Shown here in pieces: positions 1-6,207 of a DNA stretch of 11,326 bases (within the stretch, counting starts at the first letter, position 1; each line of letters begins with the position of its first letter). This stretch comes from JAAYBY01 sp964465385 (GTDB taxonomy: Bacteria; Bacillota; Clostridia; Saccharofermentanales; UBA5734). Position numbers and translations under genes: made by a program. The stretch is taken from positions 1 through 11,326 of the forward strand of contig CAYXIM010000062.1 of the NCBI GenBank assembly GCA_964465385.1, in the 5' to 3' direction. The notes beneath the pieces are model-generated. The model had not been told where the DNA came from and did not search any database. It was given only the letters and a program-made list of their open reading frames with translations.

Positions 1-2
1 TG

Positions 3-800
3 CGCCATGAATACTCGGACTACCCCAAGGGGCATGTCATCAAGACCATCCCGGCGGCCCACGCCAGCGCCCCCCGCGGCAGCGAGATCATCCTCTTTGT
101 CAGCGAGGGCCTGCCCACCATCGAGGTGCCTGATTTTTCCGGCCTGCCTTTCCTGGAGGTGCGCGACGAGCTGATCAACCTGGGCCTGGTCATGGGCCCC
201 CTGACCAACCTGGCCGTGGACCCTGAAACAGACAAAACGCTGGAGATCCCGGAAAACAAACGGATCATCATCAAGCACACGCCCACCGCGGGCACGGTGG
301 TCATGCCGCAGACCGTGGTGGCCCTCAGCTACGGCGGCGAGCTGGACTATCAGCAATTCCTCAACCCCAGCCCCACCCCGGTGCCCATCTTTGAGATGCC
401 GGACCTGGTGGGCGGCTCCTATCTGGACGCCCTGGACCAGCTGATCGAGCTGGACCTGGTCCTGGGCCCGACCATCAGCATCTCGGTGGACCCGCAGACC
501 GGCCTGCCGGCTGATGTGCCGGAAAACAAGCGCGTCATCATCCGCCAGGAGCCGGAGGCCGGCACAGAGGTTGAGACACAGACCAGCATCACCCTGATTT
601 ATGGCAGCCGCCAGGATTACGAACATGCCTTGAACCCGACCCCGGTGCCTGAACCGACGGTGACCCCGCCAGCGCCGACGACCACGCAGGCGCCCACCCA
701 AACCACAACGACAGTACCGACACCCACAACGACAGCGCCGACACCCACGCCTCTGCCGACCCCCACGCCGATGCCGACCGAGCCACCGGAGGAGGAATGA
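3..800 (+). CDS. prkC: PASTA-domain serine/threonine protein kinase, C-terminal extracellular part (5' end outside window)
   Basis: Partial gene; the frame is open from the left edge and only the outer part of the protein is visible (265 residues). Numbering from the first visible residue: the end of one PASTA domain (1-36, ending LFVSEG), a second (about 41-111, starting VPDFSG), a third (about 130-201, starting MPDLVG), then a 54-residue tail made almost only of Pro and Thr, ending in EEE. PASTA domains bind peptidoglycan or lipid II fragments outside the cell and control a cytoplasmic Hanks-type kinase through one membrane helix. Kinase and membrane segments are not in the window, so the kinase identity rests on the downstream order rsgA-rpe-thiN, where prkC normally sits in Bacillota. 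A PASTA penicillin-binding protein is the alternative. The Pro/Thr tail is probably a wall-embedded spacer. The stop TGA overlaps the rsgA ATG. Confidence 0.85.
   Translation, partial: RHEYSDYPKGHVIKTIPAAHASAPRGSEIILFVSEGLPTIEVPDFSGLPFLEVRDELINLGLVMGPLTNLAVDPETDKTLEIPENKRIIIKHTPTAGTVVMPQTVVALSYGGELDYQQFLNPSPTPVPIFEMPDLVGGSYLDALDQLIELDLVLGPTISISVDPQTGLPADVPENKRVIIRQEPEAGTEVETQTSITLIYGSRQDYEHALNPTPVPEPTVTPPAPTTTQAPTQTTTTVPTPTTTAPTPTPLPTPTPMPTEPPEEE
706..748 (+). repeat. 21-bp direct repeat in the Pro/Thr tail coding sequence
   Basis: Two nearly identical copies (706-727 and 727-748, differing at two bases) with a 21-bp period encode TTTVPTP and TTTAPTP. Being a multiple of three, the repeat can gain or lose units without breaking the frame, so tail length may vary between strains. 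Confidence 0.7.
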
Positions 801-1684
801 GCCAAGACCGCTTGACCGGCTTGGTCCTTCAAGGGGTGGGCGGCCTCTTCTGGGTTGAAGATGCGGCCGGCCAGGTTCACGCTGCTTCCGCCAGGGGCCT
901 GTTTCGGCTGACCGGCCTGGTGCCGACGGCCGGCGACCGGGTCGACTGCGAGCCCAGCGGCGATGTGGACCGGCCCTGGCAGATCAACCACATCCACCCC
1001 CGAAAAAACAGCCTCTTGCGGCCCCCGGTTGCCAACCTGGACGGCCTGTGGATCACGGTGTCGGTGCTTGAACCGCCACCTGACCTGCTCATGGTGGATA
1101 AGCTGATCACCATCTGCCGGCTCAACCAGATCGAGCCGCTCCTGATCTGGACCAAAACCGATCTGGTGGCGTCTGTTGAGCCCTTTATGGCCCCCTACCG
1201 CAACAGTGGCCTGACCCAGCTGCAAAGCCGGCCGGATCAGGACGACACCCTTGGCTGGCTGTCTGGCTGGCTCAAGGGAAAACGGGCCAGCCTGGCCGGC
1301 CTGTCCGGGTCGGGCAAGTCAACCTTGCTCAACCGCCTGATGCATGATAGGGTTATGTCAGTGGCTTCCGTCAGCAAACGGATCGGGCGCGGCCGGCATA
1401 CGACGCGCAGCGTGGTCTTTTTTCCGTGTTGCGGAGGCTACATCGCTGACACGCCGGGTTTTAGCACCCTCAGCCTGGAGGAGGCCGGTGTGTCGGCCCA
1501 GGCCCTGGCGCAGGGTTATCCGGAGCTGGATGGCCTGGAGGGAACCTGTCGTTTCCGTGACTGCCGCCACTTGGGAGAGCCCGGCTGCGCGGTTGACCGG
1601 ACCGGGATCCACCCTGAGCGGCTGGCGCGCTACCGCAGCTTGCGCCAGCAGCTGGAAGCCTATGAAAAAGACCAGTGGGACTAA
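797..1684 (+). CDS. rsgA: Ribosome small subunit-dependent GTPase A (RsgA/YjeQ)
   Basis: 295 residues, the usual length. RsgA binds the 30S subunit late in assembly and hydrolyses GTP to check maturation of the decoding centre. An N-terminal OB-fold (about 1-75, with GDRV at 46-49) is followed by a circularly permuted GTPase domain, seen from motif order: G4 TKTD (119-122) comes before G1 GLSGSGKS (168-175), the G2 threonines in GRGRHTT (197-203) and G3 DTPG (218-221). The C-terminal zinc motif is complete (C251, C256, H258, C264). The ATG at 797 overlaps the kinase stop (ATGA) and has GGAGGAGG just upstream, so translation is probably coupled. In Bacillus, PrkC phosphorylates RsgA, which fits the adjacency. 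Confidence 0.97.
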   Translation: MSQDRLTGLVLQGVGGLFWVEDAAGQVHAASARGLFRLTGLVPTAGDRVDCEPSGDVDRPWQINHIHPRKNSLLRPPVANLDGLWITVSVLEPPPDLLMVDKLITICRLNQIEPLLIWTKTDLVASVEPFMAPYRNSGLTQLQSRPDQDDTLGWLSGWLKGKRASLAGLSGSGKSTLLNRLMHDRVMSVASVSKRIGRGRHTTRSVVFFPCCGGYIADTPGFSTLSLEEAGVSAQALAQGYPELDGLEGTCRFRDCRHLGEPGCAVDRTGIHPERLARYRSLRQQLEAYEKDQWD

Positions 1685-1720
1685 AAGCGGGAGACCGCAT
1701 GAAAATAGAGGAGGACCAAC

Positions 1721-2398
1721 ATGTTACCAACCTATGATCCCAAGCAGCCCGTCCAGATCTGCCCATCCGTGTTTTCAGCAGACTTCACCCAGCTGGCCGC
1801 ATCTGTCGCGCTGATTGAAGACGAAGCGGACATGCTCCACGTGGATGTCATGGACGGCCACTATGTGCCCAACATGTCTTTTGGCATGCCCATCGTCGAG
1901 GCCTTGTCCCGCTGCACCAAGCTGCCGCTGGACGTGCACCTGATGATTGAAAACCCCACCTTGTGGATCAGTGAATTTGCCAAGGCCGGCGCCGATGGCA
2001 TCGTCATCCATGCCGAAGCCTGCGTCCACCTGCAGCGCGGCCTGCAGATGATCCGTGACGCCGGCTGCACACCCGGTGTGGCCCTCAACCCCGGCACGCC
2101 CCTGTCGGCCATTGAAGAGGTCCTGCCCTTTGTTGACCTGGTGCTGCTCATGACCGTCAACCCCGGTTACGGCGGCCAGGCCTACATCCCCGGCATGACC
2201 AACAAGATCCGTCGCATGCGGGACCTGCTGGACCAGCAGGACCACCCCATCCACCTGCAAATCGACGGCGGACTCAAAAGCAGCAACATCAAGGAAAACG
2301 TCCAGGCAGGCGCCAACCTGGTGGTGGCCGGCAGCGCGGTCTTCGGACACCCGGACCCTGCTGAGGCCATCCGGGACATGAAGCGATGCGCACGGTAA
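1721..2398 (+). CDS. rpe: Ribulose-phosphate 3-epimerase
   Basis: 225 residues, full length. It interconverts ribulose 5-phosphate and xylulose 5-phosphate in the cytoplasmic pentose phosphate pathway. It is a TIM barrel with the family signatures in order: ICPSVFSADF near the N-terminus, HVDVMDGHYVPN (40-51), DVHLMIENP (71-79), MTVNPGYGGQ (144-153), QIDGG (180-184) and VAGSAVFG (202-209). The metal and catalytic residues H40, D42, H73 and D182 are all present. The start is set by GAGGAGG at 1708-1714, six bases before the ATG. It lies 36 bp after rsgA and overlaps thiN by 13 bp, so it is in the same transcription unit. Confidence 0.97.
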   Translation: MLPTYDPKQPVQICPSVFSADFTQLAASVALIEDEADMLHVDVMDGHYVPNMSFGMPIVEALSRCTKLPLDVHLMIENPTLWISEFAKAGADGIVIHAEACVHLQRGLQMIRDAGCTPGVALNPGTPLSAIEEVLPFVDLVLLMTVNPGYGGQAYIPGMTNKIRRMRDLLDQQDHPIHLQIDGGLKSSNIKENVQAGANLVVAGSAVFGHPDPAEAIRDMKRCAR

Positions 2399-3057
2399 TT
2401 GTTCTGGCTGGAGAGATCGCAGACGATGCCGTCTGTCGTTCGATCCTGGAACAAGCAGATGATATCCTTTGTGCGGACGGCGGAGCCCAACACCTGAGGC
2501 GGTTGGGCATCCGCCCCGACTTTTTTATCGGGGACCTGGATTCCATCCGGCCAGAAGACCTGGCCTGGCTGCAGGCGGCCGGGGTGCCCCTGGAGCGCCA
2601 CCAGCCCCGCAAGAACGAAACCGATGCCGAACTGGCTGTCTTGGCGGCCATCCGGCGAAAAAAGCCGCTAGACGGCCCCCAGGCCATTGACCTGCTGGGG
2701 GTCTTTGGCAACCGGCCCGACCACGTCCTGGCCACCCAGCTCCTGGCTGCCCGGCTGGCCCGGGTTGATCGCCCCTTTCGCCTGACCGACGGCCGCTCCT
2801 TTGTCTGGACCCTGACCGGGGGCCAGACCTTGCAGCTTAAACCGCCGGCGGCCGATGGGATCGTGTCGGTTGCAGCCATCAGCGACAGCGTTGACGGGCT
2901 GACCTATGAGGGCCTGTCCTACCCCTTGCAAGCGGCCAGCCTGGTTCGCGGCAGCAGCCTGGGCATCAGCAATGCCCTGGCGGCCGGCCACACGCAGGCC
3001 CGCCTGACCCTGGCCCAGGGCCTGGCCCTGGTCTTCTGGGTGCCGGCGGACGGCTGA
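2386..3057 (+). CDS. thiN: Thiamine pyrophosphokinase (thiamine diphosphokinase)
   Basis: 223 residues. It transfers pyrophosphate from ATP to thiamine, giving thiamine diphosphate, the cofactor of transketolase and 2-oxoacid enzymes. Signatures: CADGGAQHL (29-37), the acidic metal site GDLDSI (49-54), NETDAELAV (77-85) and FGNRPDH (107-113). The C-terminal thiamine-binding domain contains GLTYEGLSYPL (171-181) and the hallmark SLGISNAL (191-198). The ATG lies within the last codons of rpe (13-bp overlap, different frame), so translation is probably coupled. It is the last gene of the block and its stop is 3 bp from that of the convergent aminotransferase. Co-transcription with rpe is conserved in Bacillota; the biochemical link may be through transketolase, which needs thiamine diphosphate. 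Confidence 0.95.
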   Translation: MRTVIVLAGEIADDAVCRSILEQADDILCADGGAQHLRRLGIRPDFFIGDLDSIRPEDLAWLQAAGVPLERHQPRKNETDAELAVLAAIRRKKPLDGPQAIDLLGVFGNRPDHVLATQLLAARLARVDRPFRLTDGRSFVWTLTGGQTLQLKPPAADGIVSVAAISDSVDGLTYEGLSYPLQAASLVRGSSLGISNALAAGHTQARLTLAQGLALVFWVPADG

Positions 3058-3060
3058 GGC

Positions 3061-4236
3061 TCAGCGCAGGCCCGCCTGCCTGGCGATGGCCTCAAACTGG
3101 GGCGCCGCGCCCAGGATGGTCTCCTCGTGGACGGCAAAACAAAGGCGCAGGTGGCCCGGGAACCAGAAGGCGCTGCCCGGCACCAGCAGGACCCGGTGTG
3201 CGGCACAGGCGTGGGCAAAGGCCACGTCATCCGGCCCCGGGCACTGGGGAAAGAGGTAGAGGCCGCCGGCAGGTTTGTTGACCGTGAAGCCGGCCTCAGT
3301 CAAGACCTCCCACAAGAGGTTTCTTCTTTTTTCATAGGCTTCAACCGCAACGCGGGCATGCAGCGCCCGTTCAATGACCCGCTGAAAGAGGGCGGGTGCG
3401 TTGACGTAGCCCAAAATCCGGTTGCAGTAGCTGGCAGCCCGGGCCAGCTGCGCCCGGTCCTGACAGCGGGGGCTGATGACCAGGCAGCCGATGCGCTCGC
3501 CCGGCAGCGACAAGGACTTGCTCCAGCTGGTGCAGATGACGGCGTTGTCCAGGTGGGCCAGGGTGGATGGCATGACCTGGCCGTCGTAGACCAGGTCGGC
3601 ATAGGGCTCATCGGACAAGACCAGAACCGGCTGGCTGTGGGCCAGCAGGAGCTGGTTCAAGGCCTGCAGGATCTGTGCGGGGACCACCACGCCGGACGGG
3701 TTGTTGGGCGTGTTGAGGATGAGGGCCTTGGTCTTTTCGGTCAGGGCCGCGCCAATGGCAGCCAGGTCCGGCAGCAAGCTTTCAGGGTCGCTGGCCACCA
3801 CGACCATGCGGCCGCCGTGGTTTTCGATGTAGGAGCGGTATTCAAAAAAGAAGGGGGCCAGCACCAGGACTTCGTCGCCCGGGTTCAAGATGGCCTTGAG
3901 CATGACGTTGAGTGCCCCGGCCGCTCCGACTGTCATGCAGACGTCGTCAGCCTGGACGGGCAGGCCCGACAAGCCCGCATGCAGGCGCGCCACGGCGCCG
4001 CGGGTGCTGGCCAGGCCCTGGTTGCTCATGTAGGCATGCTGGCCGGCTGTCGGCTGGTTGACCAGGTCCTGCAGGGCCTGGTGGACCGCCTGGGGCGGTT
4101 CCAGGTCGGGGTTGCCCAGGCTGAAGTCAAAGACGTGCTGGGCGCCGTATTGTTCTTTTAAGCGGGCGCCTTCCTCGAACATCTGCCGGATCATGGACCC
4201 GCTTGCCATGTTTTTTTCAATGTAGCGTGAGATCAT
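3061..4236 (-). CDS. Pyridoxal phosphate-dependent class I aminotransferase (aspartate aminotransferase-like)
   Basis: 391 residues, fold type I. Active-site elements are complete: TPNNPSG (176-182), SDEPY (208-212) with the pyridine-N-binding Asp at 209, SWSK with Schiff-base Lys240, phosphate-contacting R247 in GERIG, and R364 in HLRL, expected to bind the substrate carboxylate. The N-terminus (IRQMFEEG, FDFSLGNPD) matches a clostridial subgroup usually annotated as aspartate or aromatic aminotransferase; amino-acid specificity cannot be read from sequence, so no symbol is given. The frame is open 36 codons further upstream, but the ATG at 4236 has AGGAGG five bases before it and starts the family N-terminus. 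It is monocistronic in view: convergent with thiN, divergent from the histidine phosphatase. Confidence 0.93.
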   Translation of the reverse strand: MISRYIEKNMASGSMIRQMFEEGARLKEQYGAQHVFDFSLGNPDLEPPQAVHQALQDLVNQPTAGQHAYMSNQGLASTRGAVARLHAGLSGLPVQADDVCMTVGAAGALNVMLKAILNPGDEVLVLAPFFFEYRSYIENHGGRMVVVASDPESLLPDLAAIGAALTEKTKALILNTPNNPSGVVVPAQILQALNQLLLAHSQPVLVLSDEPYADLVYDGQVMPSTLAHLDNAVICTSWSKSLSLPGERIGCLVISPRCQDRAQLARAASYCNRILGYVNAPALFQRVIERALHARVAVEAYEKRRNLLWEVLTEAGFTVNKPAGGLYLFPQCPGPDDVAFAHACAAHRVLLVPGSAFWFPGHLRLCFAVHEETILGAAPQFEAIARQAGLR

Positions 4237-4241
4237 GTGAG

Positions 4242-4247
4242 CCTCCT
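4242..4247 (-). promoter_or_regulatory. Shine-Dalgarno site fixing the aminotransferase start
   Basis: AGGAGG on the - strand, five bases upstream of the ATG at 4236. It favours this start over an in-frame upstream ATG at 4344, which would add 36 residues with no family resemblance. Confidence 0.85.
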
Positions 4248-4411
4248 GAAAGCCATAGCCATGTGTTGCTACCAAGATAGCATAAAACAAGGCCTGGCGG
4301 CTGGTTTTTTTGACTGTTTTGACGTGATTCGGTGGCGGGGACACCAGGTCGCCCTGGCCTCAAAAGCCCCGCCAAGGCCTCTTTTCAAGCCTTTCGGGGC
4401 CTGGCCCTTTC

Positions 4412-4440
4412 TTTACAAGGCCGCCGGTCTTCGCTATACT
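4412..4440 (+). promoter_or_regulatory. Sigma-A type promoter of the histidine phosphatase gene
   Basis: -35 TTTACA (4412-4417), 17-bp spacer, -10 TATACT (4435-4440): five of six matches in each hexamer with optimal spacing. Transcription should begin near 4447, giving a leader of about 18 nt before the ATG at 4465, with GAGGAGG just upstream of that start. The 228-bp divergent spacer 4237-4464 also holds a small inverted repeat TGCTA/TAGCA (4267-4271, 4278-4282) near the aminotransferase start. No convincing promoter for the aminotransferase was found. Confidence 0.82.
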
Positions 4441-4464
4441 CATGAGACAGCTTGAGGAGGAACC

Positions 4465-5160
4465 ATGAAACCGTTTGTTGAACAAACCCTGACCTTGCAC
4501 CTGATCCGGCACGCCGAGTCGCTGAGTAACGCCGGCCTGGCCCCCCGCCAGGGGTCGGTTCTGGCTGTCCACAACTCAACCCTGACCGACCTGGGTCACC
4601 AGCAGGCCCGCCTGCTGGGCGGCCGTTTTGCGAAGCGGGCGCTGGACCACGTCTTTTCCAGCCCCCTGAACCGGGCCGTGCACACCGCCGCCCAGATCAT
4701 CAACCAGCAGCCAGCCGATGGGGCCGGGCAGCTGGAGGTCTTGTCGGAGCTGACCGAATGTGGCTTTCCCCATCCGGACACCGTCTATGACCTGGCTGAC
4801 CTGGTGACCGAAACCAGCCCCGCCTTTGAGGTCCAGCTGGCCCAGGGGCTGCCGGTTCCCGAGCCCTTGATCCACGTGTCGGATGAGCATGACAAGGACG
4901 CGCATTTTGAACGGGCCGACCGGGTGCTGGCCTACCTGACCAGCCGCTTCAACGGGGGGGAAGAGGTGGCCGTGGTCGCCCACGGGGCCTTTAACCGCTA
5001 CCTCATCTGCCTGCTTCTGGGCACCCGGGACCTCAGCCGCCTGCGGGTGGCGGGCAACACCGGCATCAGCACCTTTGTCTTCATGCGCCAGGAGCCGGAC
5101 GGGCCGGTCATCGGCCGCATGCAGGCCTTCAATGACCTGGGCCACCTGTACAGCCCCTGA
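4465..5160 (+). CDS. Histidine phosphatase superfamily (phosphoglycerate mutase-like) protein
   Basis: 231 residues, cytoplasmic, no signal peptide or membrane segment. The branch 1 histidine phosphatase core is present: LIRHAE (13-18) with the phospho-acceptor His16 and R15, SSPLNRA (65-71) with phosphate-binding R70, an acidic residue in LSELTECG (93-100), and the second histidine in VVAHGAFNRYL (170-180), H173. It probably removes phosphate from a small metabolite or phosphoprotein by a phosphohistidine intermediate. It differs from classical cofactor-dependent phosphoglycerate mutase and the substrate cannot be deduced. It has its own strong promoter and lies 5' of the infC operon, which also has its own promoter; no clear terminator separates them. 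Confidence 0.9.
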   Translation: MKPFVEQTLTLHLIRHAESLSNAGLAPRQGSVLAVHNSTLTDLGHQQARLLGGRFAKRALDHVFSSPLNRAVHTAAQIINQQPADGAGQLEVLSELTECGFPHPDTVYDLADLVTETSPAFEVQLAQGLPVPEPLIHVSDEHDKDAHFERADRVLAYLTSRFNGGEEVAVVAHGAFNRYLICLLLGTRDLSRLRVAGNTGISTFVFMRQEPDGPVIGRMQAFNDLGHLYSP

Positions 5161-5199
5161 TACATCACAGACCATGTACAGGATTGCGTTTCAGTTTAA

Positions 5200-5214
5200 C
5201 TTGCAATTCGCAAG
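5200..5214. repeat. Short inverted repeat upstream of the infC promoter
   Basis: CTTGC (5200-5204) and GCAAG (5210-5214) around AATTC, 25 bp upstream of the -35 box. It could be a regulator site or chance; no T-run follows, so it is not an intrinsic terminator. Confidence 0.3.
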
Positions 5215-5238
5215 AAAGCTGTTTGGCGTGAAAATCGC

Positions 5239-5267
5239 TTGACAGGCCCTGGCGGGCGGGCTATACT
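5239..5267 (+). promoter_or_regulatory. Consensus sigma-A promoter of infC-rpmI-rplT
   Basis: -35 TTGACA (5239-5244, perfect), 17-bp spacer, -10 TATACT (5262-5267, five of six). Predicted start is near 5274, giving an infC leader of about 140 nt. It is the strongest promoter in the window, as expected for a ribosomal protein operon. Confidence 0.93.
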
Positions 5268-5273
5268 GTTTCT

Positions 5274-5399
5274 GTTAACAAGCAGAAGCATCCGCTTCTC
5301 ACCTCAAGCACTGCGAAGAGGTTCATCCTGATGAACGACCTGATCTTGAGACGATCTTCATGGAGAGCGGATGCCTGGCATCGGCTCATTTTTTATTTT
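5274..5399 (+). promoter_or_regulatory. L20-type leader: attenuator of the infC operon
   Basis: The untranslated leader can fold two ways. In the antiterminator form GCATCCGCT (5288-5296) pairs with AGCGGATGC (5366-5374), continued by CTC (5298-5300) with GAG (5363-5365). This closes an inner stem CTCAAG (5303-5308) with CTTGAG (5345-5350) and an apical hairpin GTTCAT (5321-5326) with ATGAAC (5331-5336). In the other form bases 5365-5374 join the intrinsic terminator at 5365-5399. In Bacillus subtilis, excess ribosomal protein L20 binds the infC leader and favours termination, and related leaders form an Rfam family. Position, architecture and the downstream rplT all fit. The start is inferred from the promoter. 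Confidence 0.85.
5365..5399 (+). terminator. Regulated intrinsic terminator in the infC leader
   Basis: Stem GAGC (5365-5368) with GCTC (5384-5387) and GATGC (5370-5374) with GCATC (5378-5382), one G-G mismatch, loop CTG, then a T-rich run (5389-5399). It is mutually exclusive with the antiterminator, which uses the 5' strand 5363-5374. Confidence 0.85.
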
Positions 5400-5406
5400 G
5401 GAGGTG
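5400..5406 (+). promoter_or_regulatory. Ribosome binding site of infC, locating an AUC start
   Basis: GGAGGTG immediately after the terminator T-run, seven bases before the in-frame ATC at 5414. No ATG, GTG or TTG lies in frame at suitable spacing, so the site points to a rare start codon. Confidence 0.8.
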
Positions 5407-5413
5407 TAGGGGT

Positions 5414-5929
5414 ATCGCAAAACAACATCGTGGCCACCTCGTCAACGATCAAATCCGTTTTCCCAACGTCCGTCTGATTGACTCGGACGGTCAAATGATT
5501 GGCGTTGTGCCGCTTGCACAGGCCAGGCAGCGGGCGGAGGAGGCGGGTCTGGACCTGGTGCTGATCAACCAGCAGGCAGACAACCCGGTTTGCCGCCTGA
5601 TGGATTACGGCAAGTACCAGTTTGAACAGGCCAAAAAAGAACGCGAAGCCAAAAAGAACCAGAAAGTCACCAGCGTCAAGGAGGTTGGTTTCCGTTTGAC
5701 CACGGAAGAGCACGACCTTGGCTACAAGACCAAGAACGCCTGCCGTTTCCTGCAGGACGGTGACCGGGTCAAAGTGGTGATCAAGTTTCGTGGCCGGGAG
5801 ATGGCTTACACCAGCCAGGGCTATGATGTCATGCGCCGCTTTGCCGAGTCCTGCGCCGAGCACGGCCAGATCGACCGGCAGCCGCGTGTAGAAGGCCGTA
5901 ACATGGTCATGTATCTGGCACCGCACTGA
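5414..5929 (+). CDS. infC: Translation initiation factor IF-3, probable AUC start codon
   Basis: IF-3 binds the 30S subunit, prevents premature 50S joining and rejects wrong start codons or initiator tRNA. From 5414 the protein has 171 residues, the family length: N-domain (about 8-65, LVNDQIRFPNVRLID), basic linker (about 66-85, DYGKYQFEQAKKEREAKK) and C-domain (86-171, with VGFRLTTEEHDL and KFRGREMAY). An in-frame ATG at 5360 would add 18 residues, but it lies in the attenuator just before the terminator stem, lacks a ribosome binding site, and its extension is unlike IF-3. Rare starts of the AUU/AUC class are characteristic of infC because IF-3 discriminates against them and so limits its own synthesis. 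First gene of infC-rpmI-rplT. Confidence 0.96.
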   Translation: MAKQHRGHLVNDQIRFPNVRLIDSDGQMIGVVPLAQARQRAEEAGLDLVLINQQADNPVCRLMDYGKYQFEQAKKEREAKKNQKVTSVKEVGFRLTTEEHDLGYKTKNACRFLQDGDRVKVVIKFRGREMAYTSQGYDVMRRFAESCAEHGQIDRQPRVEGRNMVMYLAPH

Positions 5930-5972
5930 TGCGGGCCGGCGTGTAGATAACGAACACAGGAGGATAAGGGTT

Positions 5973-6170
5973 ATGCCCAAGCAAAAATCACACAGCTCTT
6001 CCAAGAAGAGGTTTAAAGTAACCGGGACTGGCAAAGTCCTTCGCGCTCAGGCCTACAAAAAGCACATCCTGACCAAGAAGTCGCCCAAGCGCAAACGCAA
6101 CCTGCGCAAGACGCTGGTGGCTTCACCCCAGGACCAGCGCGTGATCAAGAACATGATTCCGTATAAATAA
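5973..6170 (+). CDS. rpmI: 50S ribosomal protein L35
   Basis: 65 residues, a normal length, very rich in Lys and Arg. It has the family N-terminus MPKQKSHSSSKKRFKVTG and core HILTKKSPKRKRNLRK (37-52), ending in IPYK. L35 is a small protein of the large ribosomal subunit. AGGAGG (5958-5963) is nine bases before the ATG. It lies 43 bp after infC and 37 bp before rplT in the conserved infC-rpmI-rplT order, so it should be controlled by the infC leader. Confidence 0.98.
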   Translation: MPKQKSHSSSKKRFKVTGTGKVLRAQAYKKHILTKKSPKRKRNLRKTLVASPQDQRVIKNMIPYK

Positions 6171-6173
6171 ACG

Positions 6174-6207
6174 GATGCTGACAGGCTAGAAAACGGAGGA
6201 AAGCATC
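6174..6207 (+). repeat. Inverted repeat enclosing the rplT ribosome binding site
   Basis: GATGCT (6174-6179) and AGCATC (6202-6207) can form a 6-bp stem ending at the rplT ATG, with the CGGAGGA site (6194-6200) in the loop. It could tune rplT translation, but the stem is short and the loop long (22 nt). Confidence 0.35.

Noticed and set aside
617..1225. Long - strand open frame opposite the kinase tail and rsgA
   Set aside because: It is a Val/Gly-rich antisense reading of Pro/Thr and GC-rich codons; rsgA on the + strand is unmistakable.
1699..1737. 12-codon reading frame before rpe (MKIEEDQHVTNL)
   Set aside because: It contains the rpe ribosome binding site and has none of its own; most likely chance.
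3127..4161. 344-codon + strand open frame opposite the aminotransferase
   Set aside because: Antisense shadow of a gene with all catalytic motifs intact; no ribosome binding site or recognisable domain.
4237..4344. 36-codon upstream extension of the aminotransferase
   Set aside because: It covers the ribosome binding site of the real start and has no similarity to the family N-terminus.
5360..5413. ATG at 5360 as the start of infC
   Set aside because: It lies in the antiterminator/terminator hairpin region with no ribosome binding site, and the 18 added residues do not resemble IF-3.
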